Shown here: in pieces, positions 49,948 through 58,040 of the stretch
Layout of the letters: the number at the start of each line of letters is the position of its first letter
How positions within the stretch are numbered: the first letter of the stretch is position 1
Assembly (NCBI RefSeq): GCF_022919075.1
Contig: NZ_CP095078.1
Span: 4,712,001-4,776,000, forward strand
Direction: 5' to 3'
DNA length: 64,000 nucleotides
Source of the DNA: Nocardioides sp. W7
Lineage (GTDB): Bacteria > Actinomycetota > Actinomycetes > Propionibacteriales > Nocardioidaceae
Program-made: the position numbers and the translations under genes
Notes under the pieces: generated by a model
What the model saw: only the letters and a program-made list of their open reading frames with translations
Database searches by the model: none
Told to the model about the DNA's origin: nothing

Positions 49948-51248
49948 CGAGCTGGTCCCGCGTCCTGGCCAGTCTCGAACAGCGCTCTCGGGACACGCCC
50001 GACGACCTCTGGTTGCAGCTCACGGCTGTCGGGATGACCGAGGACAGCCTGGAGGAGGCGGCCCGTGTCGTCGAGCTAGTGACCGACTACGTCCCGGACC
50101 TCCTCTCGAAACGCGTCGCCGACCTGGGCTGCGGCGTCGGACGACATCTCGTCGCCCTGGCCGACCAGGCCAGCGAAGCGGTGGGCATCGAGTCGTCCGA
50201 GGCTCTCGTCGACATCGCACGCGACTTCGCCACCGGCGCGGTCGTCGAGCACGGCAGCTTCCACGACCTCGCCGAGCACGGCGCCTTCGACGTGGTCTGC
50301 GCGTTCTCGCACTGCGCTCTGCTCGTCGACGACCAGCCGACCTTGGTTCGATCTCTTCAGCGGCTGCGTGGGGCGATGCCGGACTACGGCCTCCTGGTGG
50401 TCGAGGTGATGCCCGCGGAAGCAGGCGCGATCCACTGGTCCAACCGCGGAATCACCGTCGAGGAGGTGCGGACGCCGACGCCCACCGGGCACCTTCACCA
50501 CTTCGACGTGGTCGCTCACGGTCGAACCTCCGCCGCCGACGTGCACGCCCTTCAGGTGGCCCCCGATCGCTGGCGCTCGATTGCCGAGGACTGCGGCTTC
50601 CAGGTGGAGGCCACACGCCCGCTGGAGCACCCTGACGGCTCGTCGTCCTTGTTCTACTTCCTGCGCGCCACGAAGGGCTTCAACTACCTGAGCGACCTCA
50701 CGGACTTCCTGGACTCCTGGGCTAACCCTCAGCACCCGCGCAACCGCAGGCCCATTACGTGGGCAGCTCCCGACGCGACCCGGCGGGTGCGGCCGGCAGG
50801 TGCGCTCGCGCTCGGCCAGGGCGCGTCACTCTCCAGACACCATCCCGACTTCGCGCGTGCGATCGAGGACCGCATCCGGCCGTTGGTCCTCGCGCTCGCC
50901 GAGCACTGGAACTTCGTGTCCTACTCGTCGTGCGCCGGACACCTGGTCAGCCCGGGGCCGCGAGTCGTCTATTCCGAGGCGTACTGCGGGCTGGTCACCT
51001 TCGACAACGGCCAGATCGCCAGCATCGAGCGGCTGGTGTCCGAGGCGCTGCGAGAGGTCCGGTCCGTGCACGTCGAGGTCGGCCTCCGCGTGCGGACGCT
51101 ACACGGTGACACCACCGCGTTGACGGCGGCCGACGTGCTGTTCCGGCGCGCTTCCCACGACACCGCCTGGACGGCCTATGCCGCCGAAACGGAGCACTCC
51201 GCACGAGTGATGGCCGACCGACTGACGAAGCAAGGTGGACGTGGATGA
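49944..51248 (+). CDS. Class I SAM methyltransferase with unknown C-terminal domain
   Basis: The 434-residue protein has an N-terminal methyltransferase fold (about 40-200) with motif I VADLGCGVGRHLVALAD, GIESSEALVDIA and FDVVCAFSHCALLVDD. The C-terminal 200 residues (about 240-434) are a separate domain that I do not recognise: NYLSDLTDFLDSW, SYSSCAGHLVSPGPRVV, an all-alpha/beta mix with two close Cys/His-like positions (SSCAGH). A faint similarity to the SSCSG block of the tRNA-modifying TYW3 family was noticed but is not claimed. Start ATG overlaps the maturase stop (ATGA). A methylation of a peptide side chain or C-terminus is the natural guess. Confidence 0.8.
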   Translation: MTSWSRVLASLEQRSRDTPDDLWLQLTAVGMTEDSLEEAARVVELVTDYVPDLLSKRVADLGCGVGRHLVALADQASEAVGIESSEALVDIARDFATGAVVEHGSFHDLAEHGAFDVVCAFSHCALLVDDQPTLVRSLQRLRGAMPDYGLLVVEVMPAEAGAIHWSNRGITVEEVRTPTPTGHLHHFDVVAHGRTSAADVHALQVAPDRWRSIAEDCGFQVEATRPLEHPDGSSSLFYFLRATKGFNYLSDLTDFLDSWANPQHPRNRRPITWAAPDATRRVRPAGALALGQGASLSRHHPDFARAIEDRIRPLVLALAEHWNFVSYSSCAGHLVSPGPRVVYSEAYCGLVTFDNGQIASIERLVSEALREVRSVHVEVGLRVRTLHGDTTALTAADVLFRRASHDTAWTAYAAETEHSARVMADRLTKQGGRG

Positions 51249-52888
51249 GCCAGAGCACGAGGTTCGCCGGTGTTGCCGCCCTGGACGTCCGGCCCCGGGA
51301 CTGCTTCACCGTCTACGAGGGCCTTGCCGCGTCGGTCCGCACGTCCTACGCGAACCTCGCGACGCTCCTGGAGAAGGTCGAGACCACCGCCGGCAGACGG
51401 CTCAGCGAGGTTCTGGCGGTAGCGCCGCAGGTGGTGACGAACGCAGCCGGCTACTGCTGGCTGAATGCGGTGTACGCCGTGATCGCGGGCAACGATCGCG
51501 ATGGCTTGGACCGACTGCTCGCAGGATTCTCGCGGTTCGAGGCGGCCGCCGCGGTGTCCGCCGGGGTCGAGTACGACGGCGTTCTCCCCTCGAGCGAGCC
51601 GGTCGCCCTTCCCGGCACTGGGCTCGTCGTCGCATCACCGTCCGGGTTCCTCAGGATCAGGTCCGGAGTGCCGGCCGCCGAGCACTGGAGCATGCCGACG
51701 ATCGCCGGGCTGCGGATCGACGGGTTCGAGCCACTGCTCCGCAGTCCGAGGTCGATGTCCCAGTTCGCCGTCCGGCCGGGATCGCGACTCGTGTCGGCGG
51801 CCGCCGCCGAGGAGCTTGCCGCTGCCCGCGAGCTCGCCGCCACCATCGCGCCGACCTTGTTCGAGCGGTACCTCAGCGACGTGGTTCCACTCGAGCCGGA
51901 ACCCGGGGTCGCCCACGCCGGAACGGACGACGCCGCGCCGTGGGCCGTCTACCTCTCCTTCGGCCGCGAACCGACTGATCTGGTGGCAGCACTCGCACAC
52001 GAGGAGTCGCACGCGTTGGTGCAGACCCTGGCGAAGCTCGTGCCCGACCTCCTGCCGGATTCCGCGGCCGACGTCGCCGTGCCGTGGAAGCCGGGCGTGC
52101 GGCGCAGCCTCAGCGGCGTGCTCCACGGACTGATCGCCTTCGGACGTACTGCCACCGTGCGCTCCCGCGCGGCCCGAGCCGGTATCGACGGTTCGGCCAA
52201 CGCCGAGGCACTGGACCGTGAGCATGGGTGGCTCGCCGAGGTGACCGGGAGGTTGCTGGACGGACAGCTCGGCGAGCTGCCCGACGAGCTCTCGGAATGG
52301 CTGGTTGCCAACCTTCGCGGAGTCGACTCTCCACCGCCGGACTCCACCACCGGACTGAGCGTCCTGGCCGGCGACCAGGGCAGCGGCCCGGGCTTCGGGT
52401 GGCTGCTGCTCGACGGCGCCGACGTACGCGCGGCCGCGAACGAGCTCTACGGGCCGCTGATGCGAACCTCGTGGACACGTGGCGTGCCGGGCTACCCCCA
52501 CCAGGATCGCGGCGAGCTGGACGTGGGGCCACCGGCGCTGCTGAGTTCCCTCGTCCCAGCCCTGGTCGCAGATCGCACCGGGGTGAGGCTCGAGCTGACC
52601 TCGGTGAAGGCGCATCGGCTACGCAACGGTGACCGGATCACCGCCCACTCCGACGCTCATCACGCCGATCTCAGCCACCGCCTGGTGCTCGGTCTGACAC
52701 CCCATGACCTGCGCAGCGGCGACCTGCGACTCCTCACCACGGACCATGACCCGACGATCGGAACTCAGCCACAGTTCGGCCAGGGACTGCTCTTCGACGT
52801 TGCCCGTTCGGCACTGCACGAGGTCACGACCAACCTGTCCCCGTACCCGCGGTACACCGTGATCGCGTCGTACCGCACGGCGACGTGA
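51245..52888 (+). CDS. HEXXH-motif domain fused to a 2-oxoglutarate/Fe(II) oxygenase
   Basis: The 547-residue protein has two parts. The N-terminal part (about 1-360) is helical and has AHEESH (H252-E-E-S-H256), the zinc-binding HEXXH seen in the 'HEXXH motif domain' proteins that accompany FxS-type radical SAM clusters; whether it is a protease is not known. The C-terminal part (about 380-547) is a 2OG-Fe(II) oxygenase: iron ligands H468-S-D470 and H525 in HSDAHHAD and ALHEV, with R544 (ASYR) or R536 for 2OG. The 55-residue gap between HxD and the distal His is normal. It overlaps both neighbours by 4 nt. The likely job is hydroxylation of the cyclised peptide, perhaps together with leader removal by the HEXXH part. 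Confidence 0.85.
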   Translation: MSQSTRFAGVAALDVRPRDCFTVYEGLAASVRTSYANLATLLEKVETTAGRRLSEVLAVAPQVVTNAAGYCWLNAVYAVIAGNDRDGLDRLLAGFSRFEAAAAVSAGVEYDGVLPSSEPVALPGTGLVVASPSGFLRIRSGVPAAEHWSMPTIAGLRIDGFEPLLRSPRSMSQFAVRPGSRLVSAAAAEELAAARELAATIAPTLFERYLSDVVPLEPEPGVAHAGTDDAAPWAVYLSFGREPTDLVAALAHEESHALVQTLAKLVPDLLPDSAADVAVPWKPGVRRSLSGVLHGLIAFGRTATVRSRAARAGIDGSANAEALDREHGWLAEVTGRLLDGQLGELPDELSEWLVANLRGVDSPPPDSTTGLSVLAGDQGSGPGFGWLLLDGADVRAAANELYGPLMRTSWTRGVPGYPHQDRGELDVGPPALLSSLVPALVADRTGVRLELTSVKAHRLRNGDRITAHSDAHHADLSHRLVLGLTPHDLRSGDLRLLTTDHDPTIGTQPQFGQGLLFDVARSALHEVTTNLSPYPRYTVIASYRTAT

Positions 52889-54555
52889 TCGGGCCAGCCG
52901 CCTTCGCAGCGGCCAAGCTCGTCGTCTGGGACCTGGACGGCACCCTGTGGCACGGGACCCTGGACGATGACGACGTGCCGGTCCCGACCGGCCTGCACCG
53001 CTGGATCGAGCCGTTGAGCCGTGCCGGCGTGATGAGCGCGGTCTGCTCGAACAACGATCCCGTCCGTGGGCGTGTCGAGCTCGCCCGCCTGGGAGTTCTC
53101 AAGTGGATGGTCTTCCCGCAGATCTCCTGGTCCCCGAAGGAGGAGATGCTCGGCAGCATCCTCAGCAGTGCCAGGTTGCGCGCCGCCGACGTCCTGGTCG
53201 TCGACGACCTGGCACGGCACCGGCAACGTGCGATCGACCTGTTCGGGATGCGTGCCGCGGACCCGGCCGACCTCTCCGCGTTCGACGGCCAGCTGGACCG
53301 GACCGCGCTCTCGCCCCGGCTCGCCCACTACCGAGTCCTGGAGCGACGCACGACCGATGCCCGACGCGCCGGCGATGCCCAGGCCTTCCTGGAGGCGTCG
53401 GGCGTGACGGTCACCATCGCCGACGCTCTCGATCACGTCGAGGGAATCGCCGCGCTCTCCCAGCGGGCCAACCAGCTGAACTTCACCGGAAGCCGCCTCA
53501 ACCCGTCCGAGGTGCGCGAGCTGGCCGCGAGGCCGGGCATCGACTCGGGCGCCGTGTGGACCCGCGACCAGTACGGCGACTACGGCCTGACCGGCTTCTA
53601 CGCGCGGTCGCTCGACGGGCCCCTGCAGCACTTCTTCTTCTCCTGCCGAGTTCTCCACCTGGGAGTGGAGGCGCACGTCCATGACCGGCTCGGCCGGCCG
53701 GCATTCGTCCGGCGTGCCGATCGGGTGCGCAGCGAGCAGTGGCGCGACCTGGCCGCCGACGCAGGCTGGGTCAGGGTCGGGACGGAGACCTCGCCGACGC
53801 CCCCATCGCGGCCGACGACCCTCTGGGCCGGTGGCTGTGACCTGCAGATCCTCTCCGGACTCCTGCGGGGCGGCGATGACGACATCTGGCTCCTCCCCGA
53901 AGAACGAGGGGGAGCCCAGGTCTACGCGCGCAGCTCGTTGCTGTTGCTGGGCGACCCGGCCGACGGCGACCTGCTCGACGCCATCCCCTGGACGCACGGC
54001 CACCTCCCGCCGCCGGACGGCTGGACCACCCTGGTCCTCAGCCCCTGGGTCGACTGTGCGTGCCTGACCTACACCCACCGGGTCTCCGGCGTGCGGATTC
54101 CCAGCTACGTCCGGCTGGACGCGTCCTCCAGCGAGTGGGACTGGAACCACTGGTGGGGCGACAACCCGGGCCGGGACCTCTTCCTCAGGGACTGGGTGCC
54201 CACCCCGCCGCTGGACGAGTCCGAGATCATCTCGCGGCTGCTCCGCCTGACGGAGGAGGTCGGGCCCGAGAGACACGTGGTGGTGCTCACCGCACCGGAG
54301 GTCGACAACGGTCACGAGTACGCGTGGCGCGAGTCCCAGGTGGAGCGACACCGAGTCTTCAACCGCGCACTCGAAGCAGCTGCGACGTCGAGCAACCGCC
54401 TCTGCCTCGCCGATGTCCGAAGCGTGGTTCGGGGCATGGACGATCTCCACAGTCCCCACGATCCGGTCATGTTCCACTACCGCCGAGCGGCCTACGTCGA
54501 GCTGGCCACCATGCTCGCCGAGGTCCTCCCCCCGCCGAACGGGACACCAGCGTGA
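52885..54555 (+). CDS. FkbH-like HAD protein with SGNH-like C-terminus
   Basis: The 556-residue protein begins with a HAD domain of the FkbH type: VVWDLDGTLWHG (D16, D18), VCSNNDP (about 54-59) and RANQLNFTGSRL (about 194-205, compare RTNQFNLT in FkbH). FkbH proteins load a glyceryl unit from 1,3-bisphosphoglycerate onto a carrier protein in polyketide pathways. Residues about 310-556 look like an SGNH/GDSL fold: LWAGGCDLQIL, VVLTAPEVDNG and a terminal DPVMFHYRRAAYVELA (D-x-x-H type). No carrier protein is in the operon, so its part in peptide tailoring is unclear. GTG 52,885 overlaps the previous stop (GTGA). Its first residues (VIGP) match those of the next gene, probably by chance. Confidence 0.78.
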   Translation: MIGPAAFAAAKLVVWDLDGTLWHGTLDDDDVPVPTGLHRWIEPLSRAGVMSAVCSNNDPVRGRVELARLGVLKWMVFPQISWSPKEEMLGSILSSARLRAADVLVVDDLARHRQRAIDLFGMRAADPADLSAFDGQLDRTALSPRLAHYRVLERRTTDARRAGDAQAFLEASGVTVTIADALDHVEGIAALSQRANQLNFTGSRLNPSEVRELAARPGIDSGAVWTRDQYGDYGLTGFYARSLDGPLQHFFFSCRVLHLGVEAHVHDRLGRPAFVRRADRVRSEQWRDLAADAGWVRVGTETSPTPPSRPTTLWAGGCDLQILSGLLRGGDDDIWLLPEERGGAQVYARSSLLLLGDPADGDLLDAIPWTHGHLPPPDGWTTLVLSPWVDCACLTYTHRVSGVRIPSYVRLDASSSEWDWNHWWGDNPGRDLFLRDWVPTPPLDESEIISRLLRLTEEVGPERHVVVLTAPEVDNGHEYAWRESQVERHRVFNRALEAAATSSNRLCLADVRSVVRGMDDLHSPHDPVMFHYRRAAYVELATMLAEVLPPPNGTPA

Positions 54556-55151
54556 TCGGGCCGCTCGCCGGTCTCACCAAGACCCCTGGGACGCTGCGGG
54601 CACTCCTCCAGAACAGCTGCATCGATGGCGACCTGTCCGACGCCGCGGCCTCGTTGGCGGCCTGGGAGGGGTCGCGCCGCTTCCTCGTCGAGGCCCTCCG
54701 CCCCTCCGGGAAGCTGCTGGACTACGGCTGCGCCAACGGGTTCCTGCTCCACTGCCTGCTGGAGTGGTCGCGGCTGCCCCTGAAGCCGTACGGCGTGGAC
54801 ATCGACGTGGATCGCGTCGCCTTGGCCCAGCAGCTGTTCCCTGGTCGGGAGCATCACTTCACGCACCCGGAGCAGCTGGGTCGCCCGGGGTACCCGGCCG
54901 ACTTCGACCAGGTGTACTGGGCGGTCGGCGACAACCTCGATTTCCAGCGGGCAGACCATCAGAGGTGGCTCCGCAAGGTCATGGGGCTGACCGCGCCGCG
55001 TGGCCGGTTCGCCATCGGCTTCTACGACACCCCGGCCGCCAACGGCGCCAAGATCGCTCAGCTCACCGGGGTCGGAATCGACTTCGACGAGATTCGCTGG
55101 AACCCTGACGGCAACGGTGAGGCGGTCGGCTGGCTCGACCTCCCGACGTAA
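54552..55151 (+). CDS. Class I SAM methyltransferase, last gene of the RiPP operon
   Basis: The 199-residue protein has motif I LLDYGCANGFLLHCLLEW (about 54-71), YGVDIDVDRVALAQ and FDQVYWAVGDNLDF, a compact Rossmann methyltransferase of Methyltransf_25-like type. GTG 54,552 overlaps the previous stop (GTGA). It ends the run of coupled genes. Two different methyltransferases in one operon suggest two methylation sites, or a methyl and a guard function. Confidence 0.85.
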   Translation: MIGPLAGLTKTPGTLRALLQNSCIDGDLSDAAASLAAWEGSRRFLVEALRPSGKLLDYGCANGFLLHCLLEWSRLPLKPYGVDIDVDRVALAQQLFPGREHHFTHPEQLGRPGYPADFDQVYWAVGDNLDFQRADHQRWLRKVMGLTAPRGRFAIGFYDTPAANGAKIAQLTGVGIDFDEIRWNPDGNGEAVGWLDLPT

Positions 55152-55356
55152 GCGCAGGACGTGGCCGTACGACGGTGGGCCGGATGGTCGACGATCGTGT
55201 CGACGTACAGTCCGAAGAACCGGGGCAGCGAGATCGCCGGCCCTGGCGTCCTGAGCACCACCCGCCGCCGACATGGTCCGCAGCGTCAGGGTCCACCGCG
55301 CGGCAGCGCCGAGCGACCAGCGACGGCCCGCGACCGACCCGGGCCGCCTGGATCTC

Positions 55357-55560
55357 TCAGTCCTGCACCCATTCGTAGACGATCTGCGAAGTGTTGACCG
55401 TGCGACCCTGGTCGGTGCCGATCGCAGCAAGCTTGGTGAGGATGAAGCTCATCTGGATCTCGGCGGACCGACGGTCGGCCATCGGGCCCTCGGCGCCGTA
55501 GAAGGCGTTGCTGACGGTGAACTCCTCACCGGTGGTGACCTTCAGGTGGATCCTGGCCAT
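55357..55560 (-). CDS. Small 67-residue protein of unknown function
   Basis: The 67-residue protein starts MARIHLKVTTGEEFTVSNAF and reads as mixed beta-alpha (LKVTTGEEFTV, AEIQMSFILTKLAAIG, TVNTSQIVYEWVQD). No cysteine, no signal, no membrane segment. It is not recognised. ATG 55,560 has GGAG 8 nt upstream and good codon structure. It lies on the opposite strand, 205 nt after the RiPP operon, and may be a bystander or a regulator. Nothing more can be said from sequence. Confidence 0.6.
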   Translation of the reverse strand: MARIHLKVTTGEEFTVSNAFYGAEGPMADRRSAEIQMSFILTKLAAIGTDQGRTVNTSQIVYEWVQD

Positions 55561-55679
55561 GACGGCTCCGTTCGTCGGCGAACTGATCGCTGCGGGCCCG
55601 AGGCGGTGGGTTCCGGCCAGCCCGGAACGGGCAGAGCGTACAACCCCACGAGCCTCCTGTCCCCGAACCGACCCATCCG

Positions 55680-57329
55680 TCAGACCGGCTGACCGGCTGC
55701 CTGGTCCTTGGCCCAACGGTAGTCCGCCTTGCCGGCGGGCGAGCGCTGCACCGAGGGCACCCGGATGATCGCCTTGGGCAGCTTGTAGCGGGCGACGTGG
55801 ATCGCGCACTCGGCGAGCAGCTCCTCGTCGGTGGCCGTGCTGCCGTCCTCCAGCTGGACGACCGCGACGACCTCGCTCCCCCACCGCTCCGAGGGCCGGC
55901 CGGCGACCACCACGTCGCGGACCGCCGGGTGCGCCGACATCGCGCGCTCGACCTCCTCGACGAAGATCTTCTCGCCGCCGGAGTTGATGGTGACGCTCTC
56001 GCGGCCGAGCAGCTGGATCCGGCCGTCCTCGAGCACGTTGGCCCGGTCGCCCGGCACCGCCCAGCGGACCCCGTCGACGACCGGGAAGGTCCGCGCGGTC
56101 TTCGCCTCGTCACCGAGGTAGCCCAGCGGGATCTGGCCCTGCATCGCGAGCCAGCCGCCCGTCTCGCCCGGCCCGAGCTGGCGGGTCATCAGGTCGTCGA
56201 CGACCCCGGTGCCGGTCTTGGGGTCGAAGACCATCGCCTCCTCGCTGCCGCCCTTGCCGACCAGCTGGCTCATCTGCAGCCCGGTCTCCGAGGCGCCGGC
56301 GGAGTCGATGACGATTACGTGCGGCGCGACGGCGAAGAGCCGCTCACGCACACCGGGCGTGAGCGCCGCCCCGCCGTTGCCGAGCGCGAACAGCCCCGAC
56401 AGGTCGTACGACGTCCGCTCCATCTCCTCGACCAGCGGCTTGGCGATGGCGTCACCGACCGTCGGGATGCTGGCGACCCGCTCCCGCGCGGCGAGCATCA
56501 GCACGTTGGCCGGGTCGAAGGTGCTCACGTCGTCGGGGAAGACGATCCGGCCGCCGGAGGTGATCGAGAAGAAGGTCGACCACTGGGCGGCGCCGTGCAT
56601 CAGCGGGGCCACCATCAGCAGCCCCATCCCGCCGTTCGCGGCCTTGGCGGCCTCGCCGATCGCCTCGTAGGAGGGGTACGGCTCGGTCGCGCCGAACGGC
56701 GTGCCGCCCATCGAGTTGACGTAGATGTCGGCCTGGCGCCACATCACGCCCTTCGGCATCCCGGTGGTGCCGCCGGTGTAGATCAGGAACAGGTCGTCGC
56801 CGCTGGGCGTGGGCATGCCGGCCGCCGGGCGCGGCGTACGAAGCGCCTCCTCGTAGTCCACCGCGCCCGGCAGCAGCGCGTTGCCCGACTCGTCGGCGAC
56901 CTGCACCAGAACCCGCAGGCCGGGCAGCCGGTCTCGGATCGCGGCGACCGTCGGCGCGAACTCGGCGTGGTAGATCAGGCCCTTGGTGTCCGCATCGGAG
57001 AGCAGGTAGAGGAGCTCCTCCTCGACGTAGCGGTAGTTCACGTTGAACGCCGCCGTGCGGGAGCGGCAGCCGGCGACCATCGACTCGATGTACTGGTTGC
57101 CGTTGCGCAGGTAGATCCCGACCTGGTCCTGGCCCGACTCGTGCCCGGCGAGCTGGTCGCGCTCGGTGTGGCAGCCCAGACCCTGCTCGACCAGGAAGTG
57201 CGCCAGCCCGTCGATGCGGCGGTCCATCTCGGCGTAGCTCATCCGCAGGTCGCGCCAGACGACGACCTCTTGGTCCGGGACCGCGGCCGCCACGGTCGCA
57301 AAGACGGTCGAGAGGTTGAAGTCGGTCAT
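55680..57329 (-). CDS. Acyl-CoA synthetase (AMP-forming), probably steroid or lipid catabolism
   Basis: The 549-residue ligase has the motif FLIYTGGTTGMPKGVMW (about 190-205), GGAALTPGVRERL, DSAGASETG, WAVPGDRANVLEDGRIQLLGRESVTINSGGEKIFVEEVE by its ends, and the catalytic Lys at SPAGKADYRW (about 535). Sequence features (GGTTGMPKG, C-terminal KADYRWAK) match the FadD3/FadD17-19 side of mycobacterial ligases. An operator-like palindrome fitting KstR lies 20 nt upstream, so it is probably induced by cholesterol-type substrates. ATG 57,329 has GGGAG. Confidence 0.88.
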   Translation of the reverse strand: MTDFNLSTVFATVAAAVPDQEVVVWRDLRMSYAEMDRRIDGLAHFLVEQGLGCHTERDQLAGHESGQDQVGIYLRNGNQYIESMVAGCRSRTAAFNVNYRYVEEELLYLLSDADTKGLIYHAEFAPTVAAIRDRLPGLRVLVQVADESGNALLPGAVDYEEALRTPRPAAGMPTPSGDDLFLIYTGGTTGMPKGVMWRQADIYVNSMGGTPFGATEPYPSYEAIGEAAKAANGGMGLLMVAPLMHGAAQWSTFFSITSGGRIVFPDDVSTFDPANVLMLAARERVASIPTVGDAIAKPLVEEMERTSYDLSGLFALGNGGAALTPGVRERLFAVAPHVIVIDSAGASETGLQMSQLVGKGGSEEAMVFDPKTGTGVVDDLMTRQLGPGETGGWLAMQGQIPLGYLGDEAKTARTFPVVDGVRWAVPGDRANVLEDGRIQLLGRESVTINSGGEKIFVEEVERAMSAHPAVRDVVVAGRPSERWGSEVVAVVQLEDGSTATDEELLAECAIHVARYKLPKAIIRVPSVQRSPAGKADYRWAKDQAAGQPV

Positions 57330-57348
57330 CGATCACTCCCAGGTGAGG

Positions 57349-57362
57349 TAGAACACGTTCTA
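57349..57362. promoter_or_regulatory. KstR-type palindrome upstream of the acyl-CoA synthetase gene
   Basis: TAGAACACGTTCTA is a 14-bp dyad with the KstR consensus TnnAACnnGTTnnA, 20 nt before the start. KstR is the TetR-type repressor of cholesterol catabolism in mycobacteria and relatives. Confidence 0.7.
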
Positions 57363-57428
57363 GGCACGATAGGTGAAACGCGCGGAGCGCGCAGCCGTCT
57401 TCGGTACCGCCGGGCGATCCGGCGGTCG

Positions 57429-58040
57429 TCACAGCAGGTTGCGGACGCGATCGGAGAGCGAGTCCTTGACGGCCTGGGTCACCGCTTCCTCCACCTGGGC
57501 GTTGAGGTCCTGCGGACTGTCGAGGTCGGCCAGCACGGCGCGCAGGTCGAGGTCGTCGATCGTGCGGATGAGGACGTCGTCGGTCTTCAGGGCCGCGTCG
57601 ACCACGGAGTCCGGGAGCGCACGGATCGCGGCCTTGAGGAAGCCGTTGAGGTCGGCGGAGTCGAGCGCCTCGTCGACCAGCGCCGAGGCGGGCGGCAACG
57701 ACCCGTCGGCCTCCAGCTCTCGGACCGCGGACGACAGGCCTCGGTGGAGGGCCTCGACCTCGGCGTCGGTGCGGGTGTCGGACTGCCCGAGCTCGAGGAT
57801 GAGCGCCTCGCGGCTGACGTGCAGCCGGCAGGCGGCCTCGTCGATGCCGCGCAGCACGAGTCGCTCGGTGAGGCCCTCGATGCCGTCGGAGCGCGAGGTG
57901 ACAGCGCGCGTCGTACACGGGTCGGCCGTCCGGAGCGGCTCGAACGTCCCACCGCCGTTGGCGAGCTGTACGGCGAGCACTCCGCTCACCAGGGCCAGCG
58001 CGACCGCCGGCAGACCGAGTGCGTGGAGGCGACCGCTCAT
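57429..58040 (-). CDS. Hypothetical exported protein coupled to an MFS transporter
   Basis: The 203-residue protein has an N-terminal membrane segment or signal (LHALGLPAVALALVSGVLAVQLANGG, given by its ends, about 5-30) and an exported, acidic, helical domain with two cysteines (ADPCTTRA, DEAACRLH). The transporter gene ahead of it overlaps by 4 nt (ATGA), so they act together. It may be a transport accessory. The sequence resembles no family that I know. Confidence 0.7.
   Translation of the reverse strand: MSGRLHALGLPAVALALVSGVLAVQLANGGGTFEPLRTADPCTTRAVTSRSDGIEGLTERLVLRGIDEAACRLHVSREALILELGQSDTRTDAEVEALHRGLSSAVRELEADGSLPPASALVDEALDSADLNGFLKAAIRALPDSVVDAALKTDDVLIRTIDDLDLRAVLADLDSPQDLNAQVEEAVTQAVKDSLSDRVRNLL

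Noticed and set aside
47862..55151. Lanthipeptide, lasso peptide, thiopeptide or mycofactocin cluster
   Set aside because: No LanB/LanC/LanM, asparagine-synthetase-like or transglutaminase-like protein, no YcaO, and the radical SAM motifs and gene order differ from mycofactocin.
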